58,901 nt of DNA from Sphingobacteriia bacterium (GCA_947452295.1 CANGCK010000017.1:1-58901), one strand, 5' to 3'; shown: positions 18,718-28,180, counted from the stretch's first letter. A program made the numbers and translations. Notes: generated from the letters alone by a model not told the origin.

Positions 18718-20901
18718 TTACTCGCCCGGATGATACGTACGTTCTTTGTTTTTTACTACATCTGTTTTATAAAAAAATACTTCTTTAAAATTTCCATTAA
18801 TAAACCCTGCAGACTGATCGGTGAAATGAGCTAATGCAGGGTTATTATTTTGTCCACCAGTTACAATCGTTTTAGCTTTTATCTTTTTCCCAAACTCCAC
18901 TGCTGCAATAAAACTATTGCCCGAAAATCCATATCTGTTTTTTGTGCCATTCATCACCCTACTTTCAAAAGCAGGCAGTGAACCAAATCGGGAGGAGCTG
19001 AGTGCTACTGCTGTACTAGGTTTGGCATCGTTATACTGTTCGTCAAATTTTCCTGTTAAACGCTGATACCGGTTAATTGATCCCCAGCTAACTTCCCAGG
19101 TTCCGTATTGTTTTTTCAGGTTATCTATCACTTCTGCCAATGTTTTAAGCAATTGTTCGGCAGCCATATTTTTGGCTATACTATTAAACCGGCCAATTAC
19201 TTCTGTGTTTTCTTCTTGTGTGGCAGCTTTTGGATAAAGCCCATTGATTTTTGTTGCCCAATCTATAGCAAGCGTTGTTGCGATGGAATTGGTATCGGAT
19301 ATTTTATTCCATGCTTTTAATAGTGCTATGGGTTTTTGCAGTTCGTTCTTTTGCATGGTGTTTTCTTGCAATCCTTCATAAGCTTTACAAAGTGCGGGTA
19401 ATAAAATATCGAATGCACTTAAATATCTGTTATAACCTATATTGATTAATTCATTGAGTGTAAGATTGGTTTTGTTGCTGAGTAAACGCATGGCATTAAT
19501 TCCTCTTGCATTTTGCCCGTCGGGAGCCATGTAAACCGGATAGTTGCTTTTAACCGGACTACTTTCTCCTGCCGATGTAAAAGGAGTTGCATTGCAATTT
19601 TGAATATATCCGCTTGCTGGGTTAATTACTTGTACAATAGCAGATAGTGGATGTACCCCTTTCCATTCTGTAGCAGCCGTTGTGCCATCTACCGGCAACT
19701 TCCAATTAAAAGTGGTGTCGCGAATTGGTACAAAATTACCATGCCAATAAGCAATATTTCCCTTATCGTCGGCGTAAACCGTGTTATTGGTGGTATTTGA
19801 AAGCCCTTCCATGGCTTTGGTGTACTCCGCCAATCCATTTGCTTTAGTGGTTAGCCATGATTGAATTAATGCTTTTAAAGACCGATTGTATTCTTTTAAA
19901 CTCAACCATTTGCCATTTCTATTGGCCAATACAGGACCATGATGCGTATAGTATCCTGCAAAGGTTTTAGAAAACATTGCCCCATCTTTTTTGAAGTAAA
20001 TGGTAATGGCTTTTGATTTTACCGGAAGCTGTTTGTTTTCATATTCATACCAATAATCGTCTCCTTGCCTGGTAATTTTTTCTTCATATAAATCAGCAAC
20101 ATCGGTATAGCCTGAGGTATGCATCCAACCGCAATGTTCGTTAAAACCCTGGTAAACAAATAACTGACCCCAGGTAGATGCGCCATACGCATTTAATCCT
20201 TCTTCACTTACCATTTGGGCCTCGTTTCTAAAATAAAAAGGCACATGCGGATTTATATACAGTAAAGCATTTTTAGTGGTGCTTTTTGCAGGAGCTATGG
20301 CAAAACCATTAGAACCTCTATCATCAATATCTCTGTTAAATACAACTTTAGCGGTACTATTATTATTAGGGTTTTCATAAAAGCGTTTTATTTCTTCTAC
20401 TGTTGCACCGCCTGTACTGGTTGCATGCACACTACCATCGGTATACATTAAATGAAACCAGGGTTCAAACTTTGTTAGCACAGCGGGTTTAACTTCCGGA
20501 TGTTTGTACAAATAATAATTAATGGCGTCGGCATGTGCAATCAGTAATTTTTTTAACCATTGCGGACTTTTCTCAAAATCTTTTTTTGCATCGGCCGTAT
20601 CTGCAATTAAGCGCATTAACAAATCATCATAAATTGTTTTTTCTCCTTCCATTTCAGAACGACGACCCAACATTTCTAAATAGTTACGTTCAATTCTTTC
20701 AAAATTTTCTTCACATTGTGTATACATCAATCCAAAAACCGCATCGGCATCCGTTTTTCCGTATATATGCGGCACACCATAAATATCTCTTATGATGGAT
20801 ATTTGTTTTGCTTGTGCTTCCCCTTTTTTAATGTTGGCATACTGTATGGTTTGCGCTTTTAATACACTAACCACCAATAAACAAATAACAATATGCTTCA
20901 T
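18718..20901 (-). CDS. Exported penicillin-acylase-family Ntn hydrolase
   Basis: The 727-residue precursor has a signal peptide (MKHIVICLLVVSVLKAQ). These enzymes self-cleave to expose an N-terminal serine. The candidate is Ser197 in DRGSNGF, with an alpha chain before it and a beta chain after it. The family Asn region is seen in NNTVYADDKGNIAYWHG. Members hydrolyse amide bonds of penicillins, acyl-homoserine lactones or lipopeptides; the substrate cannot be read from sequence. It is convergent with cysS (four bases apart) with no room for a separate terminator. Periplasmic location is inferred. Confidence 0.9.
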   Translation of the reverse strand: MKHIVICLLVVSVLKAQTIQYANIKKGEAQAKQISIIRDIYGVPHIYGKTDADAVFGLMYTQCEENFERIERNYLEMLGRRSEMEGEKTIYDDLLMRLIADTADAKKDFEKSPQWLKKLLIAHADAINYYLYKHPEVKPAVLTKFEPWFHLMYTDGSVHATSTGGATVEEIKRFYENPNNNSTAKVVFNRDIDDRGSNGFAIAPAKSTTKNALLYINPHVPFYFRNEAQMVSEEGLNAYGASTWGQLFVYQGFNEHCGWMHTSGYTDVADLYEEKITRQGDDYWYEYENKQLPVKSKAITIYFKKDGAMFSKTFAGYYTHHGPVLANRNGKWLSLKEYNRSLKALIQSWLTTKANGLAEYTKAMEGLSNTTNNTVYADDKGNIAYWHGNFVPIRDTTFNWKLPVDGTTAATEWKGVHPLSAIVQVINPASGYIQNCNATPFTSAGESSPVKSNYPVYMAPDGQNARGINAMRLLSNKTNLTLNELINIGYNRYLSAFDILLPALCKAYEGLQENTMQKNELQKPIALLKAWNKISDTNSIATTLAIDWATKINGLYPKAATQEENTEVIGRFNSIAKNMAAEQLLKTLAEVIDNLKKQYGTWEVSWGSINRYQRLTGKFDEQYNDAKPSTAVALSSSRFGSLPAFESRVMNGTKNRYGFSGNSFIAAVEFGKKIKAKTIVTGGQNNNPALAHFTDQSAGFINGNFKEVFFYKTDVVKNKERTYHPGE

Positions 20902-20977
20902 ATATGTACTTTTATAAATTTTGCCTAAGCCAACATGTAAATACTAATTTTGCATTTCGACTTTTTACTTTTGAACT

Positions 20978-21880
20978 TTAATATCCCCATTTTTTCATAA
21001 TAGCTAAATCTTCCTGAATAGAATCCAGGGGAGTGATGCCTTGATAAGATTCTTGCTCTACAATAAAATGTTTAGTGCCGCCTACTTTTTTTCCTAATGC
21101 TACAATTTCTTTAACTTTTTGAACCCCTTTACCTAAAATCGTACTTTCATATTCTCCTTTATCGTTTTTAATTTCATCTTTTACATGCATGGAAAGAAAT
21201 CTACCCGGATTGTTTTTTACAATTGAAATTGCATCTGCACCTGTTTCAAATAAATTTCCAAAATCTAATTGTAAAATCACTAAGGCAGGATCTGTATATT
21301 GTAAAATAATATCGTAAGTAGTTTGCGCACCATTGATTATACTGAATTCGAAATTATGGTTATGGTAGCCAAAACGCATACCCGATTTACGACACAATTC
21401 GCCAGACTGATTAAAAATATCCATGAATCGTTTTAAATCCTCGGCCGACTTACGGAAATTTTCATCTAAAGATGGGCTAATAACCAGTTCTTGACCTACC
21501 AGTGCAGCATCTTCAACAGTATATTTCCACTCATCGGTAAAATCTTTTTTAATAGGATCCCAGTGACTAGCGCTCATCACCGTATGGCCACTTGGCATGG
21601 CTAATCCCAAATCATTTAAAATTTTTTTAAATTCTTTTGCACTGTATCCATAAAATTTTCGATTTATATAATAGGCATGTTCTACCTGTTTATACCCCAT
21701 ACCCGCAACTGCCTTTAAAGTAGCAAGCGGATCTTTTTTCATGTCTGCTCTTACAGAATATAATTGAACTCCAGTAAGTATTTGATTAGTTGAACTAGCT
21801 TGTAACCAATTGGGTATGGCTGTAGCAGCTAATGCACCCATTGAAACTTGTTGAATAAAATTTCGGCGTGTTGTTGGCAT
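20978..21880 (-). CDS. Tat-exported sugar phosphate isomerase/epimerase-like TIM barrel
   Basis: The 300-residue product carries a twin-arginine type leader (TTRRNFIQQVSMGALAATA), then a xylose-isomerase-like barrel. Visible family features are GVQLYSVRADM at the start, HTVM, FGYHNHNFEF and LQLDFGN in the middle, MHVKD, and a late Glu in IVEQE that would bind metal. Export makes a periplasmic sugar isomerase, epimerase or lyase likely. Relatives act with Gfo/Idh/MocA enzymes on inositols or keto-sugars. It stands alone between the acylase gene and the divergent orphan at 21989. Confidence 0.85.
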   Translation of the reverse strand: MPTTRRNFIQQVSMGALAATAIPNWLQASSTNQILTGVQLYSVRADMKKDPLATLKAVAGMGYKQVEHAYYINRKFYGYSAKEFKKILNDLGLAMPSGHTVMSASHWDPIKKDFTDEWKYTVEDAALVGQELVISPSLDENFRKSAEDLKRFMDIFNQSGELCRKSGMRFGYHNHNFEFSIINGAQTTYDIILQYTDPALVILQLDFGNLFETGADAISIVKNNPGRFLSMHVKDEIKNDKGEYESTILGKGVQKVKEIVALGKKVGGTKHFIVEQESYQGITPLDSIQEDLAIMKKWGY

Positions 21881-21921
21881 AATCGTTTAATTTTTGAATA
21901 CATACAAAATACGGTATTTTT

Positions 21922-21977
21922 AATTGACAATGTACAATTGATAATGGATAATTGACAATGGGTAATTAATAATTAAA
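21922..21977. repeat. Degenerate 14-bp tandem repeat, four units
   Basis: Four consecutive 14-base units start at 21922, 21936, 21950 and 21964 with consensus AATTGACAATGGAT. The last unit has decayed to AATTAATAATTAAA. The array ends at the ribosome binding site of the 21989 gene. Similar AATTGACAATG strings are common in Bacteroidota intergenic DNA. Confidence 0.8.
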
Positions 21978-21983
21978 AGGAGA
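21976..21983 (+). promoter_or_regulatory. Strong Shine-Dalgarno before a GTG start
   Basis: AAAGGAGA lies 5 bases before the GTG at 21989. Such a complete Shine-Dalgarno is unusual in this window, where most leaders are only A-rich. It decides the start of the 157-residue orphan. Confidence 0.7.
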
Positions 21984-21988
21984 TACTA

Positions 21989-22462
21989 GTGAAAGCAGCA
22001 ACCGTTCATGAAATTAAACAAGCGTTATTGGCCAGTTCCGATAAAGTGCTGGTGGAATTGTGTTTACGATTATCTAAGTTTAAAAAAGAGAATAAAGAAT
22101 TACTTACGTATTTACTGTTTGAATCTCACAATGAAGAAAGCTACGTTGAAGAAGTGAAACAACTTATTACTGATGAAATGGAAGGGCTATCTGCCGGTAC
22201 TAATTTGTATTTGGCTAAAAAAACCATTCGGAAAATATTGAGGATTGCTAATAAACATATCCGTTATACCGGTTCAAAACAGGCAGAGGTAGCTATTTTA
22301 ATACATTTTTGTTATTCATTAAAAAATCATGGCATTCCTTATAAGTTAAGTACCACACTCAATAATTTGTACAATCAACAAATGAAAAAAATTAATCAAT
22401 CGTTACTCTCCTTACATGAAGACCTCCAATATGATTTTAAACAATCTATAGCTGCTTTATAA
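21989..22462 (+). CDS. Orphan cytoplasmic helical protein
   Basis: The 157-residue protein uses a GTG start, fixed by the adjoining AAAGGAGA. It is highly charged, predicted mostly helical (VELCLRLSKFKKENKELLTY, YLAKKTIRKILRIANKHIRY), with no signal peptide or membrane segment. No known domain is recognised. The downstream neighbour on the same strand begins 217 bp later. Real coding is supported by the start context, length and lack of an overlapping gene. Function unknown. Confidence 0.7.
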   Translation: MKAATVHEIKQALLASSDKVLVELCLRLSKFKKENKELLTYLLFESHNEESYVEEVKQLITDEMEGLSAGTNLYLAKKTIRKILRIANKHIRYTGSKQAEVAILIHFCYSLKNHGIPYKLSTTLNNLYNQQMKKINQSLLSLHEDLQYDFKQSIAAL

Positions 22463-22679
22463 ACAAATAAGCAGTTATGTATTATTTATATCGTTTTTAA
22501 CATTTTTTCGGCATAAATTTGCACATAATATTATATTTTTGACATTATAATTATATTTATATGCCTTTTATTGATATTAGTTTGTAGGTCGGGTGATAAC
22601 ATCTACAATTAGTTTCCTTTAAAAGAGAAGCCAAAATTCAAACCTATGAAATATTTGATAACCCTTAAAAAGGAATTAA

Positions 22680-23210
22680 ATGTTTCAAACAATACAGTAC
22701 AAAACAGAAAGTTTCAGTAGAAATTGCACCATTGCAAAAGAAAATGCAATTGCAGGTTATATGATTAAAACATCATTTTTTGGTAAAGTGTATGATGTTA
22801 ATATTTATGATGATTTATACATCATAGAAACAAATGGCTGGTGGTCGCCCGAAATTAAGCTGATCGACCGTAAAACAAAGGAAGTACTAATTACTGCTAA
22901 AGTTAGGCATTCGTTGAATTTTATTAACACAAGAGCAAGGGCTGTTTCTCATACCGGTAATATATATGAATACGCCGAAAATCGTTTGTTGAATAAATAT
23001 TGGAAATGGAGTAAAGATGAAAATACGGTTGTTCGTTCTATAGAAAACAATTATTTTTCTAATATTACTGGTCAAATTATGGTGAATGATGAAAGCTATG
23101 AAAATGAGCTTTTAAGTGCCTTGGGCATTCACATTAGATTTTCAGTAGAAAGACACAGTATATTTACGTATTTAGCCATAGCAAGTTATTTGGTGTTTTT
23201 TTTCAGATAA
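22680..23210 (+). CDS. Orphan protein with C-terminal membrane anchor
   Basis: The 176-residue protein starts at an ATG preceded by AAAAAGGAATTAA, a good ribosome binding site. The body alternates beta-type strands (GKVYDVNIYDDLYIIETNGWW, IKLIDRKTKEVLITAKV), similar in feel to small beta-sheet scramblase/LURP-like folds, but no motif allows assignment. The last 18 residues (FTYLAIASYLVFFFR) form a hydrophobic tail typical of a C-terminal anchor. The 217-bp gap upstream contains a TAAATTTG box at 22514-22521 that could be a promoter. Function unknown. Confidence 0.65.
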   Translation: MFQTIQYKTESFSRNCTIAKENAIAGYMIKTSFFGKVYDVNIYDDLYIIETNGWWSPEIKLIDRKTKEVLITAKVRHSLNFINTRARAVSHTGNIYEYAENRLLNKYWKWSKDENTVVRSIENNYFSNITGQIMVNDESYENELLSALGIHIRFSVERHSIFTYLAIASYLVFFFR

Positions 23211-23255
23211 TGAACCAATTACTGAAAAAACAAGGCAAGGATTTTTTACCCATTT

Positions 23256-24290
23256 TTATTTTTCTTCATCAAAGTAAAGTTTGTAATAATGTTTACCGGT
23301 TCGTTCATCGTAACCCTTTTCCATTAGATCTTTCCGGCCATGGATGTATACATGGAAGTTTTTGTCGAGTTTTAAAATGCTTTTAAATTGACGCTGTTGT
23401 TTTTGAACAGCTTCTAAATTAATATTGAAAGAGTCATCAATACTAACTTGTTTAGCTACTTCATATTGCTGTTTATATTCGTTGAAGCAGTCTATTACTT
23501 CGGGATGGTGTAATACTTCTTTTCCAAACTCTTCAATTTGAAAATTATCGTGCGTTTTAAAATACTCCATACTGCGCTGCAACATGTCTATTTGATCTGT
23601 TTTAGTAGTTTCAAACTGTTCATTCAGCTCGTTGCTAATAAACAGTTTACACATGCCCAGTGCTTCGTTTGTATTGTAGTAACTGTTTACAATTGGGGCT
23701 ATTTGTAAAAATTGGTGTTTCCAAAAAGCGCCATCGCCTTGCTTAGAAGTACTCGATTCAAATGCATAGGACAACAAACCGCCATCTACTTCTTTGTTAA
23801 AAATAAGTACCGCTTTTTCGGGTTTCTTCAATTCAATACCATCTTCAATTTTTAATTGAATTCCATTGCCGGAAATAATGGGTTGTAAAAACGATTCTCG
23901 GTTACTGGTATGAAATAAGCCAATAGCATTTACAAATTGACTTTCAAAAGGCACTTGCTGAAATTGTACAACATAAAATTCGCCCGATTTGGCAAAAGCT
24001 GAACTGCTTTTTAGGTGAAAATGCTCTGCCAGCTGTTTACTAACAGTTAAAAATTGATTGGGCTGGTTAAAAAGTTGGGTAATAGCGGTATAAACCAGGT
24101 TATCGGGCTCCATTCGGTACTGTTCGGACTCACTAATGGGTTTTAATAGGAAATGTATTAATATTTCACCAAGCTGATTTTCATTGGTTTCTAGGGCATT
24201 ATCGGATAATAAAAGTTGGCCGCCTTGCGCTGCATTGCCCGCCTGGTGTACAATTAGCGACTTTATTGTGATAGTAGAAATATCGTTCAT
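23256..24290 (-). CDS. Nucleoid-associated protein (NdpA/YejK family)
   Basis: The product has 344 residues from the ATG at 24290; an earlier start at 24332 would add 14 residues before the normal family N-terminus. It begins ITIKSLIVHQAGN and ends ERTGKHYYKLYFDEEK-like, matching the 37-kDa nucleoid-associated family (PF04245). A VVQFQQVPFESQFVNAIGLFH segment is in the first half. Members bind the nucleoid and their exact role is unclear. In Bacteroidota this family is widespread. It converges on the orphan at 22680 and is divergent from the gene at 24393. Confidence 0.85.
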   Translation of the reverse strand: MNDISTITIKSLIVHQAGNAAQGGQLLLSDNALETNENQLGEILIHFLLKPISESEQYRMEPDNLVYTAITQLFNQPNQFLTVSKQLAEHFHLKSSSAFAKSGEFYVVQFQQVPFESQFVNAIGLFHTSNRESFLQPIISGNGIQLKIEDGIELKKPEKAVLIFNKEVDGGLLSYAFESSTSKQGDGAFWKHQFLQIAPIVNSYYNTNEALGMCKLFISNELNEQFETTKTDQIDMLQRSMEYFKTHDNFQIEEFGKEVLHHPEVIDCFNEYKQQYEVAKQVSIDDSFNINLEAVQKQQRQFKSILKLDKNFHVYIHGRKDLMEKGYDERTGKHYYKLYFDEEK

Positions 24291-24392
24291 AATGATGCGA
24301 AGATAAATGGATTGTAGACTTTTTAAAACCAAATTCGGAAATAGGCAATTTTTTTCGGAACTTTGCAGCTTAACCCCAAACTACTAACATAC

Positions 24393-24722
24393 ATGTACGC
24401 TCAGATCTGGTCAAAGTATTTACCCATTATACGCATTTTATTAAAAAGATCGCGCCAGGAAAATCAAGTATTAGACCTGAACAGAATTGATTTTGAGCGA
24501 CTTGGAACAGGTCGCAAAGCAGGTTATAAATTTAACATCGACTTTACCCGAGGCAGGGTAAGCAACTTAATCAGCAGTTCGGCCTTAGCCAGTGATTTAG
24601 CTGCTGTAATGTTAGACGACAAAGCCACTAAGGAAATTTTAGATGGGGATGAATTTGTTGTATCCTTAAATACTAAGTTTCAGATATTAATTAAGTGTGT
24701 TACGCCTGCTACTGAAGAGTAA
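24393..24722 (+). CDS. Small conserved-style orphan protein
   Basis: The product has 109 residues from the ATG at 24393; an earlier in-frame start at 24363 is possible but adds residues with no clear role. The basic N-terminal half (IWSKYLPIIRILLKRSRQ) is followed by a compact region with FNIDFTRGRVSNLISSSALASDLA and a hydrophobic end. No membrane segment or known domain. It is divergent from the nucleoid protein gene and ends near a shared palindrome. Function unknown. Confidence 0.65.
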   Translation: MYAQIWSKYLPIIRILLKRSRQENQVLDLNRIDFERLGTGRKAGYKFNIDFTRGRVSNLISSSALASDLAAVMLDDKATKEILDGDEFVVSLNTKFQILIKCVTPATEE

Positions 24723-24820
24723 ATTTGACAATTTTGCAGGCTTATACGCTATGTGAACTATAATCAATTGTACTTCATTGTTTTACAACACAATGTGAAT
24801 TACTATAGTTTTTACAATTA

Positions 24821-24867
24821 TATATTTACATTTAAACATATTGATTTTATGTTTAAATGTAAATATA
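24821..24867. terminator. Perfect 19-bp palindromic terminator between convergent genes
   Basis: Arms 24821-24839 and 24849-24867 are perfectly complementary with a 9-base loop. The right arm abuts the stop codon of the leftward gene at 24868. On the plus side it lies about 100 bp after the stop at 24722, so it may serve both genes. The stem is AT-rich. Confidence 0.6.
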
Positions 24868-25299
24868 TTACTTCACCAATATCTTCCAAAACTTAGTAAT
24901 CTCGTCTTTTTCAGCTGCGCTCAACAACTCATTCTTCTCAAATTTTGCATTTAAAAAAACTACCCGCTTGTGTTGAGGGTATTTAGTTAAAATGTCTTTA
25001 AGCTTATTACCCGTTGCTTCGTCTCTTACAAAGAGGGGTGCATTAATTTTTTCCGGAGGTGCTTTTTCTCTGGTATGCATTTTATTAATGGTTGCCTCCA
25101 GTGTAGCCAACCAATTGGTAGGCATATCGGGCACTTTTACTGCCTTAAGCATCAACCCTTCTAATTGCTTTTTACTGAGGCTTCCTCGTTCTTCGTACTG
25201 GTGCATCAAGCTCATTACAAATAATGCATCGGGATTATGTTGGTAGCATGCTTCTAGAATTCGATCTATAATGTCTAACTTTTTATTGGAAGTGCTCAT
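24868..25299 (-). CDS. Orphan cytoplasmic protein
   Basis: The 143-residue protein is soluble and mostly helical. An N-terminal half (DIIDRILEACYQHNPDALFV, LSKKQLEGLMLKAV) looks like a small helical domain and the C-terminal part ends KDEITKFWKILVK. There is no signal peptide or recognised motif. It begins at an ATG 29 bp after dctA on the same strand, so the two may be co-transcribed. A palindrome follows directly after its stop. Function unknown. Confidence 0.65.
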   Translation of the reverse strand: MSTSNKKLDIIDRILEACYQHNPDALFVMSLMHQYEERGSLSKKQLEGLMLKAVKVPDMPTNWLATLEATINKMHTREKAPPEKINAPLFVRDEATGNKLKDILTKYPQHKRVVFLNAKFEKNELLSAAEKDEITKFWKILVK

Positions 25300-25328
25300 T
25301 GTTACAAAGGTAAATTAAACAGGTGGTT

Positions 25329-26567
25329 TTAACCACCTACCACGCTTTTATATACTTCAACATCTACCCCTTTTTCGCTTTTAGCGATTACTACTGTTGC
25401 TACCGCATTGCCAATAAAATTGGTTACCGAACGGGCTTCACTCATAAAACGATCTACCCCTATTAATAATGCAAGCCCTTCTATTGGAATGATTTTTAGG
25501 GCTGATAAAGTAGAGGCCAATACAATAAACCCACTACCAGTAACACCGGCAGCTCCTTTACTGGTAATCATTAAAATAGCTACAATGGTAATTTGTTGAG
25601 AAATAGATAAATCTATATTAAATACCTGTGCTAAAAACAATACCGCCATACTTAAGTATATGGTAGTTCCATCTAAATTAAAACTATAACCGGTTGGAAT
25701 AATTAATCCTACTATTGTTTTGTCGCAACCGGCTTTTTCTAACTTTTGCATAACCGATGGCAATACCGCTTCGCTACTGCTGGCGCCAATTACTATAAAA
25801 ATTTCTTCTTTTAAATAAGCCAATAGTTTAATCAAACTAAATCCATAGTATTTGGCTATTGCATTTAATACCACAAAAATGAAAATGAATACCGTAATAT
25901 AAAAAGTAAGCATAAAGTTTCCGAGTACCACCAAACTCTTGATTCCAAATTTACCCATGGTATAGGTCATGCCTCCAAAAGCACCAATGGGGCTTAATTT
26001 CATTACAATGCCTAAAATATTAAACAATGCTTTATTGATGGTGGTAAAACTATTGATTAGTCCATCGGCAGAAGTTTTTAGTTTCATTAAGCCAATGGCA
26101 AATAAAATACTGAAAAAAAGTATTTGAATAATATCGCCTTTGGCAAATGCCCCAATAATATTTTCCGGTACAATGTGTGCAAAGAACTCAGCCCAGTTCA
26201 TTTCCTGCCCTTTGCTTACATATTCGGCCACTTTATCTGAAGCCCGTTCATTTAAAACAACGCCGTTACCCGGCCTAATAAAATTGGCTACAAACAATCC
26301 AAGGATTAATGCAAACGTTGAAACAATTTCAAAATAAATAATTCCTTTTCCGCCTACTCTTCCTACTTTTTTCATATCACCTGCACCGGTAATTCCCAAC
26401 ACAATGGTAAAAAATATGATAGGGGCAATCACCATCTTAATCATGTTGATGAACGTATCGCTGATTAACTTGCCGGCAGCATAAAATGAAGGAAAAAACA
26501 AGCCGGTTAGTATGCCTAATACAATGCCAATTAAAACCTGAACATAGAGGATTTTTAAAAATTTCAT
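25329..26567 (-). CDS. dctA: Dicarboxylate/amino-acid:cation symporter
   Basis: This 412-residue inner-membrane carrier of the DAACS family couples C4-dicarboxylate or acidic amino-acid uptake to cations. Characteristic segments are MIKMVIAPIIFFTIVLGI in the third helix region, GASSSEAVLPSVMQKL in the serine-rich hairpin, YSFNLDGTTIYL, and SKGAAGVTGSGFIVLASTL in the second hairpin. The length is typical. DctA and GltP/GltT are hard to separate by eye. It is the first gene of a leftward pair with the 143-residue orphan. Confidence 0.9.
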   Translation of the reverse strand: MKFLKILYVQVLIGIVLGILTGLFFPSFYAAGKLISDTFINMIKMVIAPIIFFTIVLGITGAGDMKKVGRVGGKGIIYFEIVSTFALILGLFVANFIRPGNGVVLNERASDKVAEYVSKGQEMNWAEFFAHIVPENIIGAFAKGDIIQILFFSILFAIGLMKLKTSADGLINSFTTINKALFNILGIVMKLSPIGAFGGMTYTMGKFGIKSLVVLGNFMLTFYITVFIFIFVVLNAIAKYYGFSLIKLLAYLKEEIFIVIGASSSEAVLPSVMQKLEKAGCDKTIVGLIIPTGYSFNLDGTTIYLSMAVLFLAQVFNIDLSISQQITIVAILMITSKGAAGVTGSGFIVLASTLSALKIIPIEGLALLIGVDRFMSEARSVTNFIGNAVATVVIAKSEKGVDVEVYKSVVGG

Positions 26568-26615
26568 TTTTATTCTTTAGACTTTTAAATTTAGACTTTT
26601 GACTTTTAAAGAGGG

Positions 26616-28100
26616 TTATCTTTCTAGTTTAAAATTTATATCTGTAGCCGGTCGTTTGGGTGCATTGGCAACTTTCCATGCGGTTCGATACATCCAGTCT
26701 GTCATCTTTTTTAGCTTATCGTAATCAATTAATTCAGCTTTATCCATGGGTGTATGATAATCGGGGTGCAATAAGGTGGTGAACATTACTGCAGGAATAC
26801 CTAATCGTGCATAGGGCAAATGATCACTTCTAAAATACCAGCCCTCCACATGGGTGGGTTTATCCCAAAGCGTATCTAGTTTAAAATTAGGGCCTTCTTT
26901 GTTTGCTTCCAGCGTCATATTTACTAGCTCTGTGGAGTTTCTATGTGGCGGTTGTAACCCTAAAACAGTTGCACTGTCCGGATTATTTCTGCCAATCATA
27001 TCTCCGTTTATTACTGTTACAATTTTATTGATTGGTACGGTGGGATGGGCAGCATACCACTTAGATCCTAACAGTCCGCGTTCTTCTGCACCATGTATTA
27101 CAAAAATTATAGACCGTTTGGCTGGATGTTTTTTAAACGCCCTTGCTGCTGCAAACATGGCTACATCTACACTGCCATTATCGTCGGCACCATAATACAC
27201 AGTGTCGTTATTCATTGGATTTCTTATGCCGTGCGCATCTTGGTGACCACTATATAAAACATACTCCTCTTTAAGTGAGGGATCTGTTCCATCAATTTTG
27301 CCGATGATATTTACGGAAGGGTATTCAAATCTGCTTACCGATAGGTTTAGTTTTAATTGCGCTGATTTATTTAACAACTCATTTTTTAACGCAGCATGAA
27401 CCCAAATTACCGGAACGGTGGTGGTTAGTTTTGCGTTTGTACCGCCCTCAATATCATAATTACCCCGCTTAAAATTTTCTGCGGCATCTTCCCAACATTT
27501 CTCTGCGGTAGCATCGGCAACAAATATAATTGCAATGGCTCCTTTAGCAATAAGGGTATTACCATACTTATCCAACATACTTCTACTGTAGCGCCAGGTG
27601 GGCAAAGATCGGTTCATATTAATTCCGGAAGGGTCTGCTTCTATTGCTACCACTTTTCCTTTAACATCAATTGCGTTCATATCTACCAGCGCCGCATTAC
27701 CAATGTATTGGATGGGTGCATCGATGCGTACATTGGCCATTTGGGCTATTGCCGCATCTTTCCAAAGTAATAATGGACGACCATTTAGATGAACCGTTGT
27801 TTGATCATTCACCACATTTCTCCAAAGTGAGAAATATTGGAAATAAGTGCCATCTTCTCCACCGGGTTTTAACCCTAATGCCCGGTATTTTTCTCCAATC
27901 CACATAGACGCTTTTAACTCATCTAATGTTCCGGCAGAGCGGCCTCTAAAATGAGCATCGGCCAAATCGTACAAATCTTTTTTAAGATCTTCCCGTTTTA
28001 TAGATAATAATCCGGGGGGTTGTAGAATATTTTTATTGGTTTGAGCGTTTAGAAAGATAACCATTCCCAACATCCAAATTAATAACTGTACTTTGCGCAT
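26616..28100 (-). CDS. Exported M28-family zinc aminopeptidase
   Basis: The 494-residue product has a signal peptide (MRKVQLLIWMLGMVIFLNAQ). A PA-like insertion lies about 110-250, then the M28 catalytic fold. Two-zinc ligands are visible: His286/Asp288 in SGHQDAHG, Asp306 or Asp307 in GADDNGS, Glu339/Glu340 in GAEERGLLG, Asp367 in NGDMIGRN, and a late His in DYHTPMD. Members remove N-terminal residues from peptides in the periplasm or outside. It is divergent from the propeller protein gene at 28181, which fits a shared peptide-breakdown role. Confidence 0.92.
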   Translation of the reverse strand: MRKVQLLIWMLGMVIFLNAQTNKNILQPPGLLSIKREDLKKDLYDLADAHFRGRSAGTLDELKASMWIGEKYRALGLKPGGEDGTYFQYFSLWRNVVNDQTTVHLNGRPLLLWKDAAIAQMANVRIDAPIQYIGNAALVDMNAIDVKGKVVAIEADPSGINMNRSLPTWRYSRSMLDKYGNTLIAKGAIAIIFVADATAEKCWEDAAENFKRGNYDIEGGTNAKLTTTVPVIWVHAALKNELLNKSAQLKLNLSVSRFEYPSVNIIGKIDGTDPSLKEEYVLYSGHQDAHGIRNPMNNDTVYYGADDNGSVDVAMFAAARAFKKHPAKRSIIFVIHGAEERGLLGSKWYAAHPTVPINKIVTVINGDMIGRNNPDSATVLGLQPPHRNSTELVNMTLEANKEGPNFKLDTLWDKPTHVEGWYFRSDHLPYARLGIPAVMFTTLLHPDYHTPMDKAELIDYDKLKKMTDWMYRTAWKVANAPKRPATDINFKLER

Positions 28101-28180
28101 ATAAATAGTTTTAAAAGATAATATAACTGCCTCAACTAATTCAATTTAGTATATATTTCATTATAAAATCGTTCAATAAG

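Noticed and set aside
22646..22720. A 24-residue upstream frame overlapping the start of the 22680 gene, seen as a possible leader peptide.
   Set aside because: No ribosome site of its own and no codon pattern; it merely contains the Shine-Dalgarno of the real gene.
26568..26615. Direct repeats of GACTTTTAAA-like strings, also seen near 20950 and 33605.
   Set aside because: Low-complexity T/A-rich strings common between genes in such genomes; no structure or regular period.
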